Origin: Streptomyces sp. NBC_01142
Lineage (GTDB): Bacteria; Actinomycetota; Actinomycetes; Streptomycetales; Streptomycetaceae
Assembly: GCF_026341125.1 (NCBI RefSeq)
Contig: NZ_JAPEOR010000002.1
Coordinates: forward strand, 434,001 to 498,000
DNA length: 64,000 nt
Direction of reading: 5' to 3'
The notes under the pieces: model-generated
Databases searched by the model: none
What the model saw: the letters and a program-made list of their open reading frames with translations, nothing else
Told to the model about the DNA's origin: nothing
Made by a program: the position numbers and the translations under genes
Shown: one piece after another, positions 33,936 through 42,059 of the stretch
Position numbering within the stretch: the first letter of the stretch is position 1
Layout: every line of letters starts with the position of its first letter

Positions 33936-35479
33936 GGAGGCGTACGAGCGCGGTGGGCGCGGCGGTTCTCGTCGCCGGGGCGGCACTCGCGGTGCTGCCC
34001 GCCGGGACGGCCGCCGCACATCCCCTGGGGAACTTCACGGTCAACCGTTACGACGGGCTGCTCGTCGCGCCCGGCCTGCTGAACGTCGACCATGTAGAGG
34101 ATCTGGCCGAGATACCGGCCGCGCAGGCGCGCTCCGGGATCGACCGGAACGGCGACAAGAAGATGTCCCCGGCCGAGCTGTCCTCCTGGGCCGGCGACCG
34201 GTGCCGGGACGCGGCGCGCGACAGCCGGGTCACGGTGGACGGTCGCTCCACGGCGCTCACCCTCGGCGCGGGCGCAGCCGAGGTGCGCCCCGGGCAGGCG
34301 GGGCTGCCGACGTTGCGTGTGGAGTGCCGGCTGACCGCCACGCTGCCGAAGGGGCGGCACACCGTCGGGTTCGAGGCGACGGGCGGCGACGTTCCGGGCT
34401 GGCGGGAGATCACCGCGCGCGGCGACCGGATGACGCTCACGGACTCGGACGTACCGAAGGCGTCGGTCTCGCGCCGGCTGACCCAGTATCCGGAAGGGCA
34501 GCTGTCGTCACCGCCGGACAGCAGGACGGCCGCGCTGTCCGTCACCCCGGGCGGCGCCCCGGCGGTCGCGGAGGAGGGCGCGGCACCCCCGGCCTCCGTA
34601 CTGCCGCGCGGCGCGGACCGCTGGACGCAGGCGCTGACCGGGCTGGTGTCCCGGCGTGAACTGACCGCGGGATTCGCCGCCCTGGCCCTGGCGATCGCGG
34701 TTCTTCTCGGCGCGCTGCACGCGCTCGCGCCCGGTCACGGCAAGACCGTGATGGCGGCCGCCGCGGCGGCGGGCGGGCGGAACTCCCTGCGCGACGTCCT
34801 CTCGTTGGGCGCCTCGGTGACGATCACGCACACGCTCGGGGTGTTCGCGCTCGGCGCGCTGATCGCCGCGGGCTCGGCGGCGGCGCCGTCCGTTGTGGCG
34901 TGGCTGGGCGTCGCGAGCGGAGCACTGGTGGCCGGGGCGGGGGCGGTGCTGGTGCGCAGAGCCTGGAAGAACCGCGGCCAAGCGCACGGGCACACGCACT
35001 CCCACGGGCACGGACACGGCCACGACCATGGGCACGGACACGGCCACGACCATGGGCACGACCACGACCATGGGCACGACCACGGGCACAGCCACGACCA
35101 TGGGCACGGGCACACCCACAGCCACGACCACCGCGCCCTGAGCCTCCGTTCCACCCTTCTGCTCGGGTTCGCCGGCGGACTCGTCCCCAGCCCCTCCGCC
35201 GTTGTCGTCCTCGTCGGCGCCGCCGCGCTGGGCAGGGCCTGGTTCGGTCTGCTGCTCGTCCTCGCGTACGGCGCAGGGCTCGCCCTCACCCTCGCCGCCG
35301 CCGGCTTCGCAGCGGTCCACTTCGGCGAGCGCGCGGCCCGACTGCTCGCCGTACGGGGCCGCCGCAAGGGCCGGCTGTTCTCCGCCGCACACCGCGCGCT
35401 GCCGCTGGGCACGGCCTGCGTGGTGCTCGCCCTCGGGTGTGGATTGGCGCTCAAGGGGGCGGCAACAGCTCTTGCGTGA
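33932..35479 (+). CDS. HoxN/HupN/NixA-like nickel/cobalt transporter with His-rich loop
   Basis: A 515-residue membrane protein. A signal peptide precedes an extracellular ~190-residue domain (HPLGNFTVNRYDGL, as in HupE/UreJ-2-like proteins). Then come about six membrane helices: LHALAPGHGKTVMAAA is the helix with the His-containing metal motif, and SVTITHTLGVFALG follows. Between two helices lies a stretch of ~50 residues (about 350-400) made almost only of His, Gly and Asp, a likely metal-binding loop. ATG 33932 overlaps the TPR stop. The role is probably metal export or import; Ni/Co is assigned by family only. A missense-tolerant repeat such as this loop is also a likely site of length variation. 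Confidence 0.88.
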   Translation: MRRRTSAVGAAVLVAGAALAVLPAGTAAAHPLGNFTVNRYDGLLVAPGLLNVDHVEDLAEIPAAQARSGIDRNGDKKMSPAELSSWAGDRCRDAARDSRVTVDGRSTALTLGAGAAEVRPGQAGLPTLRVECRLTATLPKGRHTVGFEATGGDVPGWREITARGDRMTLTDSDVPKASVSRRLTQYPEGQLSSPPDSRTAALSVTPGGAPAVAEEGAAPPASVLPRGADRWTQALTGLVSRRELTAGFAALALAIAVLLGALHALAPGHGKTVMAAAAAAGGRNSLRDVLSLGASVTITHTLGVFALGALIAAGSAAAPSVVAWLGVASGALVAGAGAVLVRRAWKNRGQAHGHTHSHGHGHGHDHGHGHGHDHGHDHDHGHDHGHSHDHGHGHTHSHDHRALSLRSTLLLGFAGGLVPSPSAVVVLVGAAALGRAWFGLLLVLAYGAGLALTLAAAGFAAVHFGERAARLLAVRGRRKGRLFSAAHRALPLGTACVVLALGCGLALKGAATALA

Positions 35480-35521
35480 GCTAACTTGGTGTAGTTGCTC
35501 TGCTACGGATGGGGGCCCGAT

Positions 35522-37258
35522 GTGAGCGAAGTGCCGGGCATTGAGCGGCTGATCGCGGGGCGCTACCGCCTGCTGAGCCCCTTGGGCGAAGGCGGCATGG
35601 GCGTGGTGTGGCGCGCCCATGACGAGGTGCTGGGACGCGAGGTCGCCGTCAAGGAGGTTCGCGCGCCCGCCGCTCTCGGGAACTCCGACGAACAGCGGCT
35701 GTACGCGCGCCTGGAGCGGGAGGCCTGGGCAGCGGCCAGGATCTCGCACCGCAATGTGGTGACCGTCTACGACGTCGCCACCGAGGACGGCCGGCCGTGG
35801 ATCGTGATGGAGCTGGTGCGCGGGCTCACGTTCTCCGATGTGCTCGACGCCGAGGGGCCCCTCACCCCGCAGCGCGCCGCGCACATCGGTGCGGAGGTTC
35901 TCGCGGCCCTGCGCGCCGCACACGAGGCCGGTGTGCTGCACCGTGATGTGAAGCCCGGGAACGTACTGATCGGCAATGACGGCCGCGTGGTGCTCACGGA
36001 CTTCGGGATCGCGACGGTCGAGGGGACCTCCCACCTGACCATGACGGGCGAGCTGATCGGCTCTCCCGAGTTCCTCTCCCCCGAGCGGGCGTTGGGGCGC
36101 AGCCCCGGGCCGGAGTCGGATCTGTGGGCGCTCGGGGTGCTGCTGTACGCCGCGGTCGAGGGCAACACCCCGTTCCGGCAGAACACCCCGCTGAGCACGT
36201 TGCGGGCCGTCGTCGACGAGGAACTACCGCCGCCGCGCAGAGCCGGCGCACTCGAGCCGGTGATCGAGGGGCTGCTGCGCAAGGATCCGGCGGACCGGCT
36301 GTCGGCGCAGGAGGCCGAACGCCGGCTGCGGGTGGTGGGCGCGGGCGGCACGGCGCGTACGGCATCCCCACAACCCGCACCCGGCGCCTACAGCCCGACG
36401 GTGGCGGCCTCGTCCGCCACCCCGGCCGCGGGGTCGTTCGGTCCGCCGTCGTCCTCCGGGGCGGCCACGACCGGTTCCTCCGGGACGGCCACGACCGGTG
36501 TCGTGCAGCAGAACCGCTCGCGGCGGGCAACGGTCGTCGTGGCCGCGGGGGTGGCGACGCTGCTGCTCGGCGTGGGCGGTCTCTCCTGGGCCCTGGTCAA
36601 CAACGGCAAGGACCGCGGCGGATCGGACACCGGTGGCAGCGCGGTGCCCGCGGGCGGAAGCTCGCGCAGCTCCGCTCCCCCCGGCGCCACCACCCCGGGC
36701 ACGGGTACGGACGGCGGCAGCAGTACGGGCGGCGCCGGTACGGACGGCGGCACAACCAACGGGAGCAGTGGAAACAACGGAACCGACGGGGGCAGCGGAG
36801 ACAGCGGCGCCCACGGCGGTACGGACACGCCGCCGACCCAGACCGTGCAGGTCTACGCCCAGACGGTGCAGGGCAGTTATTCGGGCACCTGCCCGCCACC
36901 CGAGGCGGAGGCTCCGGCCTTCCGTGCCACGATCACGGTGGGCCGGACCCCGGCGGCTGTCGAGTACCGCTGGGCGACGTTGAGCGGTGAGAGCTCCGAC
37001 CCCGGCTGGAAGTCGCTGCGCTTCGCGGCGGGGGACGGACGGCAGAAGCAGGTCAGCCACATCGAGCTGACCTACAAGCAGGGTGAGAGGCACCACGACC
37101 GGATCCGCGTGGAAGTACGGAGTCCGGTCGAGGTGCGCTCCGGCTGGATCGACTTCTCGGTGACATGCGAGCAGGAGACCCCGTCGGACGAGGGCTCCTA
37201 CACGGCGGACACAGCTGGATCGGACGGAACAGGATCGGACGGAGCCGGCTCGCAGTGA
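35522..37258 (+). CDS. membrane serine/threonine protein kinase
   Basis: A 578-residue receptor-like Hanks-type kinase. The glycine loop LGEGGMGVVW, catalytic Lys44 (VAVKEV), HRDVKPGNVLI and DFGIA are intact, so it should be active. One membrane helix (about 333-357) leads into a Gly/Ser/Thr-rich linker (about 360-440) and an extracellular domain of ~135 residues with two Cys (SGTCPPPEAE, FSVTCEQ) in an Ig-like beta pattern. There are no PASTA repeats, so peptidoglycan sensing is not indicated. GTG 35522 is the preferred start; a TTG upstream is weak. It follows the transporter by 42 bp and may be separately expressed. The ligand is unknown. Confidence 0.9.
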   Translation: MSEVPGIERLIAGRYRLLSPLGEGGMGVVWRAHDEVLGREVAVKEVRAPAALGNSDEQRLYARLEREAWAAARISHRNVVTVYDVATEDGRPWIVMELVRGLTFSDVLDAEGPLTPQRAAHIGAEVLAALRAAHEAGVLHRDVKPGNVLIGNDGRVVLTDFGIATVEGTSHLTMTGELIGSPEFLSPERALGRSPGPESDLWALGVLLYAAVEGNTPFRQNTPLSTLRAVVDEELPPPRRAGALEPVIEGLLRKDPADRLSAQEAERRLRVVGAGGTARTASPQPAPGAYSPTVAASSATPAAGSFGPPSSSGAATTGSSGTATTGVVQQNRSRRATVVVAAGVATLLLGVGGLSWALVNNGKDRGGSDTGGSAVPAGGSSRSSAPPGATTPGTGTDGGSSTGGAGTDGGTTNGSSGNNGTDGGSGDSGAHGGTDTPPTQTVQVYAQTVQGSYSGTCPPPEAEAPAFRATITVGRTPAAVEYRWATLSGESSDPGWKSLRFAAGDGRQKQVSHIELTYKQGERHHDRIRVEVRSPVEVRSGWIDFSVTCEQETPSDEGSYTADTAGSDGTGSDGAGSQ

Positions 37259-37313
37259 GCTGGTGAGGACGGAGCCGGCTCGGTCGGGTCGGGAGCGGTC
37301 GGGAGCGGTCGGG

Positions 37314-38123
37314 TCAGGCCCGGGAGGTGAAGACGGGCAGATAGCCGCCGGACTGCCCGGCCGCCGTGGGGTGGTAGGACTCGCCGATGTTGAGCCAGTT
37401 CACGCTGTGCAGCCAGGCCGAGCCGGAGCAGATCTCGTGCCCGGTGAAGGGCGGTACGACATCCGCGAAGTCGTACCCGTGGTCGGCCGCGCGCTTGGCG
37501 ATCGCGGCGTTGAGGTAGTCGGCGGCCGCGTTGATCGCGGACCGTTCCTTCTCACTGAGACCGCCGACGCAGTTGCCGCTGAGCTTGTAGAAGCGGGGAT
37601 AGCCGAGGACGACGACCTGGGCCGCCGGGGCCTTGGCTCTGATCGCCGAGTACACCTGGTTGAGCTTGCCGGGCAGGGTGGAGTCCACGTACGCGCGGGC
37701 CGTTGCGATCCGGCTGAGACAGCTGGACTCGGACTGCAGGACGCATGTGGTCATGACGTCGGAGAAGCCCGCGTCATTGCCGCCGACGGTGAGGGAGACG
37801 AGGTCGGTCGAGGAGCTGAGCGGGCCGAGCTGACCGGCCGTGACATCACCCGTACGAGCGCCCGAGCAAGCGGTGAACGCGAACGACGAGGGTGAATGTG
37901 CGGCCGCCCAGAGCTTGGGGAAGGCACGGCTGCTGCGCTTGCAGTTGCCGCTGCCGCTGTCGTAGCTGCCGGCCCCGACGCCCGAGGAGTAGGAGTCGCC
38001 GAGGGCCACGTAGTCCAGTGCCAGTGCGGTGTCCGTGGCCTGTGCTTGGCCGGCTCCGGTGAGAGTGAGGACAGCGCCGAGGAGGAGTGAGGATGAGAAT
38101 GCCGCGATTCGGGACAGTTTCAT
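37314..38123 (-). CDS. secreted SGNH/GDSL esterase-lipase
   Basis: A 269-residue secreted hydrolase. Residues 1-30 form a signal peptide ending AQAT; the mature enzyme begins with block I YVALGDSYSSG (Ser44), has VGGNDAG (block III) and ends with the Asp/His pair in ESYHPTAAGQ. Three disulfides are likely. It resembles the Streptomyces rimosus and S. coelicolor GDSL lipases. ATG 38123 follows GGGAGG. It is convergent with the kinase gene over 55 bp, which holds short GAGCGGTCGG direct repeats. It is monocistronic; substrate esters or phospholipids cannot be distinguished. Confidence 0.93.
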   Translation of the reverse strand: MKLSRIAAFSSSLLLGAVLTLTGAGQAQATDTALALDYVALGDSYSSGVGAGSYDSGSGNCKRSSRAFPKLWAAAHSPSSFAFTACSGARTGDVTAGQLGPLSSSTDLVSLTVGGNDAGFSDVMTTCVLQSESSCLSRIATARAYVDSTLPGKLNQVYSAIRAKAPAAQVVVLGYPRFYKLSGNCVGGLSEKERSAINAAADYLNAAIAKRAADHGYDFADVVPPFTGHEICSGSAWLHSVNWLNIGESYHPTAAGQSGGYLPVFTSRA

Positions 38124-38287
38124 GGAACCTCCCTTTAGCAGGATCTCTGCCACAACTTTCGTAGCAGGCCACATACTTCACCGGAAGTGCCCATGCCAAA
38201 GAGTTTCGGTGAGGACTTCTTGACGATGCGTCGGCAGCTCCGGAGCATGGGGCACGGCATCCGGTGCATTGAGGGGCAAAGTCGGTC

Positions 38288-38710
38288 ATGCAGAGGATCA
38301 GTGACACGCCTGCGGCGGTGCGGACCGACCTGCCGCCGGTGCTCGCGGGCGGGGCGTTCGCCGTCTCGGGGGTCGGCGTCGCACTGGCGCTCGCCGACGT
38401 GGAGTCGCCGCTGCGCGCGCCGTTCGTCCTCTTCTTCCTCTTCGCGGGACCGGCCGCCGGAGTTGCCGCGGCGCTGCCCCGAGCGGACCCGGCCGCCCGT
38501 GCCTCCGCGGCGGCGGGCGGGGCCGTCGTCATCGATCTATTGATCGCTCAGATCCTGTCGTCCCTGCACGTCCTGACGGTCGGCGGGGGAATCACGGCGG
38601 TCTCCACGATCACCGCTCTTCTCTTTCTCGGGGCGCTCGGGCGGCGAATACGGAACCCGGAACTGATCAATCCCGGTGATCGATTCCTGAAAGGGATCAA
38701 GAGAATCTGA
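38288..38710 (+). CDS. small integral membrane protein
   Basis: A 140-residue protein with four hydrophobic segments (VLAGGAFAVSGVGVALALA; FVLFFLFAGPAAGVAAAL; AAGGAVVIDLLIAQIL; ITALLFLGALG) and a basic C-terminus. No family is recognised. ATG 38288 has no strong ribosome site, so the start is uncertain. It precedes the glycosyltransferase operon by 379 bp in the same direction. Similar small membrane proteins sit next to surface-polysaccharide genes in Streptomyces, so an accessory role in that operon is possible but unproven. Confidence 0.7.
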   Translation: MQRISDTPAAVRTDLPPVLAGGAFAVSGVGVALALADVESPLRAPFVLFFLFAGPAAGVAAALPRADPAARASAAAGGAVVIDLLIAQILSSLHVLTVGGGITAVSTITALLFLGALGRRIRNPELINPGDRFLKGIKRI

Positions 38711-39089
38711 TCGGGACGGTTCCACATCTGACCGCCGATTCAGTACGAAAGAAGTAAAAAAGCGAGGCCATGTTCCAGGTCTTGCCATACAGTCCTAATT
38801 ATCAATACCGTCATACATTCACCCGCAACGGTCCATCATGCAAAGCGGCTCCAGGGGAGGGCTCAAGCGTCGCGATGGGACTGGAGCGGGGCGCGGTTGG
38901 GGGGTGCCGTGCTCGGTTTTCGTGCTCCATCCGAGCCGTACGCCGCGCGGCCAGTTGTGCCAGCTCACCCACCAGGTTGGGAGCTTTGTTCCGTCATGGG
39001 CGGGGTGAGAAGAACCCCCCTTTCGAACCGGACACTCATCCGGACTGCCCGGGGGCGGGCGGTCCACCGGTGGAGAGGGAAAAAGACTC
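38711..39089. other. A/T-rich promoter region of the polysaccharide operon
   Basis: A 379-bp stretch with a locally low GC patch (about 38740-38830, including TCCTAATTATCAATACCGTC) unlike the surrounding DNA. No gene with good codon use was seen. It probably contains the promoter and control sites of the glycosyltransferase operon beginning at 39090. No clear inverted repeat was found. Confidence 0.5.
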
Positions 39090-39986
39090 ATGAGCTCAGT
39101 GCTGCACCCGGCGGTGCCGGGGCAAGATCCATTGACCGAGCCGTCGCGCAATGGAGACACCACTGAAAGGACCGCCGCCGAACCGGAAGGATCACTGGAG
39201 GGAGTCGGCCGAATATCCGCCGGCTACCGGCCGATCTCCTCACATCTCGCGATCACTCCGCCCGTGAGTGTCGTGATCCCCGCAATGAATGAGGCGGAGA
39301 ATCTCCCGTACGTCTTCAAGACCCTGCCCGACTGGATTCATGAAGTCGTGCTGGTGGACGGGAATTCCACCGACAGCACCGTCCAGGTCGCCCGCGAACT
39401 GTGGCCGGACGTCAAGGTCGTCAAGCAGGTGGGAAAGGGCAAGGGAGATGCCCTCATCAGCGGATTCGCCGCCTGCACCGGCGACATCATCGTGATGGTC
39501 GACGCCGACGGCTCGGCCGACGGCCAGGAGATCGTCTCTTATGTCTCGGCCCTGGTCTCGGGTGCCGACTTCGCCAAGGGCTCGCGCTTCGCCAACGGCG
39601 GCGGCACCGACGACATGACCCCGGTCCGCAAGCTGGGCAACCGGGTCCTGTGCGCCGTCGTCAACGCCAAGTTCGGGGCCCGCTACACCGATCTCTGCTA
39701 CGGCTACAACGCCTTCTGGAAGCACTGCCTGGACAGCATCACCCTGGACTGCACCGGTTTCGAGATCGAGACCCTGATGAACATCCGGGTGGTCAAGGCC
39801 GGTCTGCGGGTGCAGGAGGTACCCAGCCACGAGTACCTCCGCATACACGGCGTCAGCAACCTCAGAGCCGTGCGGGACGGATTGCGCGTCCTGAAGGTGA
39901 TCATGAAGGAGAAGGGGGTACGCGGGGCCGCGCGCCGTCGCCCGCCCGCGCTCAGCATCAGGATGCCTCGGGGAGGGGTCTCTTGA
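39090..39986 (+). CDS. glycosyltransferase family 2, dolichol-phosphate-mannose-synthase-like
   Basis: A 298-residue GT-A glycosyltransferase transferring sugar from a nucleotide donor. VSVVIPAMNEAENL opens the fold, VDGNSTDST follows, and the metal-binding DXD-type motif is MVDADGSADG. YGYNAFWKH and FEIETLMNIR resemble undecaprenyl/dolichol-phosphate sugar transferases. An ~57-residue non-conserved N-terminal extension precedes the domain; there are no C-terminal membrane helices. The ATG at 39090 follows GGAGAGGG. Its stop overlaps the TTG start of the next GT2 gene (TTGA). It is the first gene of a coupled three-gene operon for a cell-surface glycan, product unknown. Confidence 0.9.
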   Translation: MSSVLHPAVPGQDPLTEPSRNGDTTERTAAEPEGSLEGVGRISAGYRPISSHLAITPPVSVVIPAMNEAENLPYVFKTLPDWIHEVVLVDGNSTDSTVQVARELWPDVKVVKQVGKGKGDALISGFAACTGDIIVMVDADGSADGQEIVSYVSALVSGADFAKGSRFANGGGTDDMTPVRKLGNRVLCAVVNAKFGARYTDLCYGYNAFWKHCLDSITLDCTGFEIETLMNIRVVKAGLRVQEVPSHEYLRIHGVSNLRAVRDGLRVLKVIMKEKGVRGAARRRPPALSIRMPRGGVS

Positions 39987-41080
39987 GCGAGCACCACTTC
40001 TCCGTGGTGATCTGCGTGTACACCGAGGACCGCTGGGAGGACATCCTCGCGGCCGTCGACTCCGTACGACGCCAGTCACTGCCGGCTCTCGAGACGCTGC
40101 TGGTGGTCGACCACAACACGGCGCTGCTGGAGCGGCTCCGTAAGGAGTACAAGGAATACGAGGAGTACGCGGAGTCGAGGGTGCCCGGCGCGTCCGCCGA
40201 GTACGGGCAGCACCGGAAAGCCGCGGTCGACGGTCAGGAGGTGCGGGTGCTCGCCAACGCGGGCCCCCGCGGCCTCTCCGCCGGCCGCAACACCGGAATC
40301 GCCGCAGCCCGCGGCGAATTCGTCGCCTTCCTCGACGACGATGCCGTGGCTGAGCGCGACTGGCTGCGCTTCTTCGCCGCGGGATACGACGACCGGCGGG
40401 TGATGGCCGTCGGAGGACGGACCATGCCCGCCTGGGCGTCGGGCCGCAGGCCGGCCTGGTTCCCCGAGGAGTTCGACTGGGTCGTCGGCTGTACCTACCG
40501 GGGACTGCCCCGGGGAAAGGTGCAGGTGCGCAACGTCCTGGGCGGGAACGCCTCCTTCCGGCGCCGCGCGTTCGACGCCTCGGGCGGCTTTGCCACGGGG
40601 ATCGGGCGCGACGGCGACAAACGGCCGCTGGGGTGCGAGGAGACCGAGCTGTGCATCCGGCTCTCCCGTGCGCTGCCGGAGGCAGTGCTGCTGATCGACG
40701 ACCGCGCGGTGATCCACCACAAGGTCCCGGCCGGCCGGGAAGGGTTCGGGTACTTCCGCACCCGCACCTACGCCGAGGGCCTGTCCAAGGCGCTGGTGGC
40801 CCGAAGCGTGGGCGCGGACAAGGGACTCGAGTCCGAGCGCCGCTACACCACACGGGTCCTGCCGGCCGGAGTCGTACGGGGGCTGCGCGACGCGTTGCTG
40901 GGCCGGCGGGGCGGCGCGGGCCGGGCAGGCGCGATCGTCGCAGGAGTCGCGGCGGCCGCGGGCGGCTATGCGGTCGGGAGCGTACGTGCCCGCGGGGGCG
41001 GCGCCACGTTCTCGTCAGGCCCGATCACGTCCCTGCCTGTCACACCCGCACCCGTCACGGGAGGAGGCACGTCCGGGTGA
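39983..41080 (+). CDS. second glycosyltransferase family 2
   Basis: A 365-residue GT2 enzyme. SVVICVYTEDRWEDI, the insertion GPRGLSAGRNTGI, metal motif FLDDDAVAERDW and the acceptor-side CEETELCIRLS (ED-type base) are present. A lightly hydrophobic C-terminal segment (GAIVAGVAAAAGGYAVG) may contact the membrane. The start is the unusual TTG at 39983, overlapping the previous stop (TTGA) with GGGGAGGGG six bases upstream; this makes translation dependent on the first gene. Its stop overlaps the GTG of the deacetylase gene. It probably adds a second sugar to the same lipid-linked glycan; donor and acceptor are unknown. Confidence 0.88.
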   Translation: MSEHHFSVVICVYTEDRWEDILAAVDSVRRQSLPALETLLVVDHNTALLERLRKEYKEYEEYAESRVPGASAEYGQHRKAAVDGQEVRVLANAGPRGLSAGRNTGIAAARGEFVAFLDDDAVAERDWLRFFAAGYDDRRVMAVGGRTMPAWASGRRPAWFPEEFDWVVGCTYRGLPRGKVQVRNVLGGNASFRRRAFDASGGFATGIGRDGDKRPLGCEETELCIRLSRALPEAVLLIDDRAVIHHKVPAGREGFGYFRTRTYAEGLSKALVARSVGADKGLESERRYTTRVLPAGVVRGLRDALLGRRGGAGRAGAIVAGVAAAAGGYAVGSVRARGGGATFSSGPITSLPVTPAPVTGGGTSG

Positions 41081-41916
41081 AACAGCCCGCAAGGTCCGCC
41101 CGGTCCGGGCCACCCGCGCAGCCCGTACCGATCCTGATGTACCACGCCGTCGGTCACCGGCCGGCGAAGGCCGCGTACGGACTGTCCGTCTCCCCCGACG
41201 CCTTCGCCGAGCAGATGGAGCTGCTCGGCGAGCGCGGGTTCACTCCCCTCACCACCGCACAGCTGGGCGCCGCCTGGCGGTCGGGCGGCGGACTGCCGTT
41301 GCCGCGACGGCCCGTGCTGATCACCTTCGACGACGGTTACGAGGGCGTGCACCGGCACGCCCTCCCCGTCCTCGCCAAGCACGGCTTCGCCTCCACCCTG
41401 TTCGCCGCGACCGGCTGGCTGCAAGGGCCGTACGACGAGGGCGGCGCGCTCGGCACCATGCTCGACTGGGACCAGGTGCGCGAACTGGCCGCCGCGGGCA
41501 TGGAGATCGGCGGTCACACCCACACCCATCCGCAGCTGGACCAGCTCGACGACAGCCGGCTCCGGTACGAGACGGTGCGCTGCCGGGACATCGTCGCGGA
41601 CGAGCTGGGGGCCGCGCCGGTCTCCTTCGCCTATCCCTACGGATACTCCAGCCGCCGGGTGCGGCGGGCCGTCCGCGCGGCCGGTTTCGCACAGTCGCTC
41701 GCCGTCGGCAATGCGCTGGCCCTGCCCCGGCAGGGGCCGTATGCGCTGCGGCGGGTGACCGTGCGGCGCGGCACCGGCATCGAGGAGTTCGAGCAGCTGA
41801 TCGTGGGGCGGTCCATCGCCCGCATTTTCGCCAAGGACCGTGCGCTGACCAAGGGTTACGCCCTGGTGCGCCGGGCCCGGTGGGCCGGCGGGCTGCTCGG
41901 CGGGGTCCGCGGCTGA
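41077..41916 (+). CDS. polysaccharide deacetylase (NodB domain, CE4)
   Basis: A 279-residue CE4 enzyme removing N- or O-acetyl groups from a glycan. PVPILMYHAVG opens the domain, the catalytic base and metal Asp are in LITFDDGYEG, metal-binding His residues are in GGHTHTHPQLDQL, and FAYPYGYSSRRV follows. There is no signal peptide, so it may act on a cytoplasmic lipid-linked intermediate, in line with the two coupled GT2 enzymes. The GTG at 41077 overlaps the preceding stop (GTGA), with GGGAGGAGG upstream. It is the last gene of the operon. The combination suggests synthesis of a partly deacetylated amino-sugar glycan. Confidence 0.9.
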   Translation: MKQPARSARSGPPAQPVPILMYHAVGHRPAKAAYGLSVSPDAFAEQMELLGERGFTPLTTAQLGAAWRSGGGLPLPRRPVLITFDDGYEGVHRHALPVLAKHGFASTLFAATGWLQGPYDEGGALGTMLDWDQVRELAAAGMEIGGHTHTHPQLDQLDDSRLRYETVRCRDIVADELGAAPVSFAYPYGYSSRRVRRAVRAAGFAQSLAVGNALALPRQGPYALRRVTVRRGTGIEEFEQLIVGRSIARIFAKDRALTKGYALVRRARWAGGLLGGVRG

Positions 41917-41969
41917 GGCGGGAAGAGCGCGCCCCCGGGGCCGGTGGTGGTCGGCCGCCGCCGGCTCCC

Positions 41970-42002
41970 GGGGGCGTACACCCGCCCTTGGGGGCGTACA
42001 CC
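41970..42002. repeat. direct repeat GGGGGCGTACACC x2
   Basis: Two identical 13-bp copies (41970-41982 and 41990-42002), 20 bp apart, that is two helical turns, in the leader of the AAA ATPase gene. They may be tandem binding sites for one regulator. Confidence 0.5.
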
Positions 42003-42059
42003 TCATACGACCGGTCAAAAGTCCGTGCGTTCAGCGGTCCTGTGGCAGATCATGGGCCC

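Noticed and set aside
38770..39093. 107-codon open frame before the glycosyltransferase operon
   Set aside because: Its codons include many rare ones, composition changes midway, there is no ribosome site, and the region looks like a promoter.
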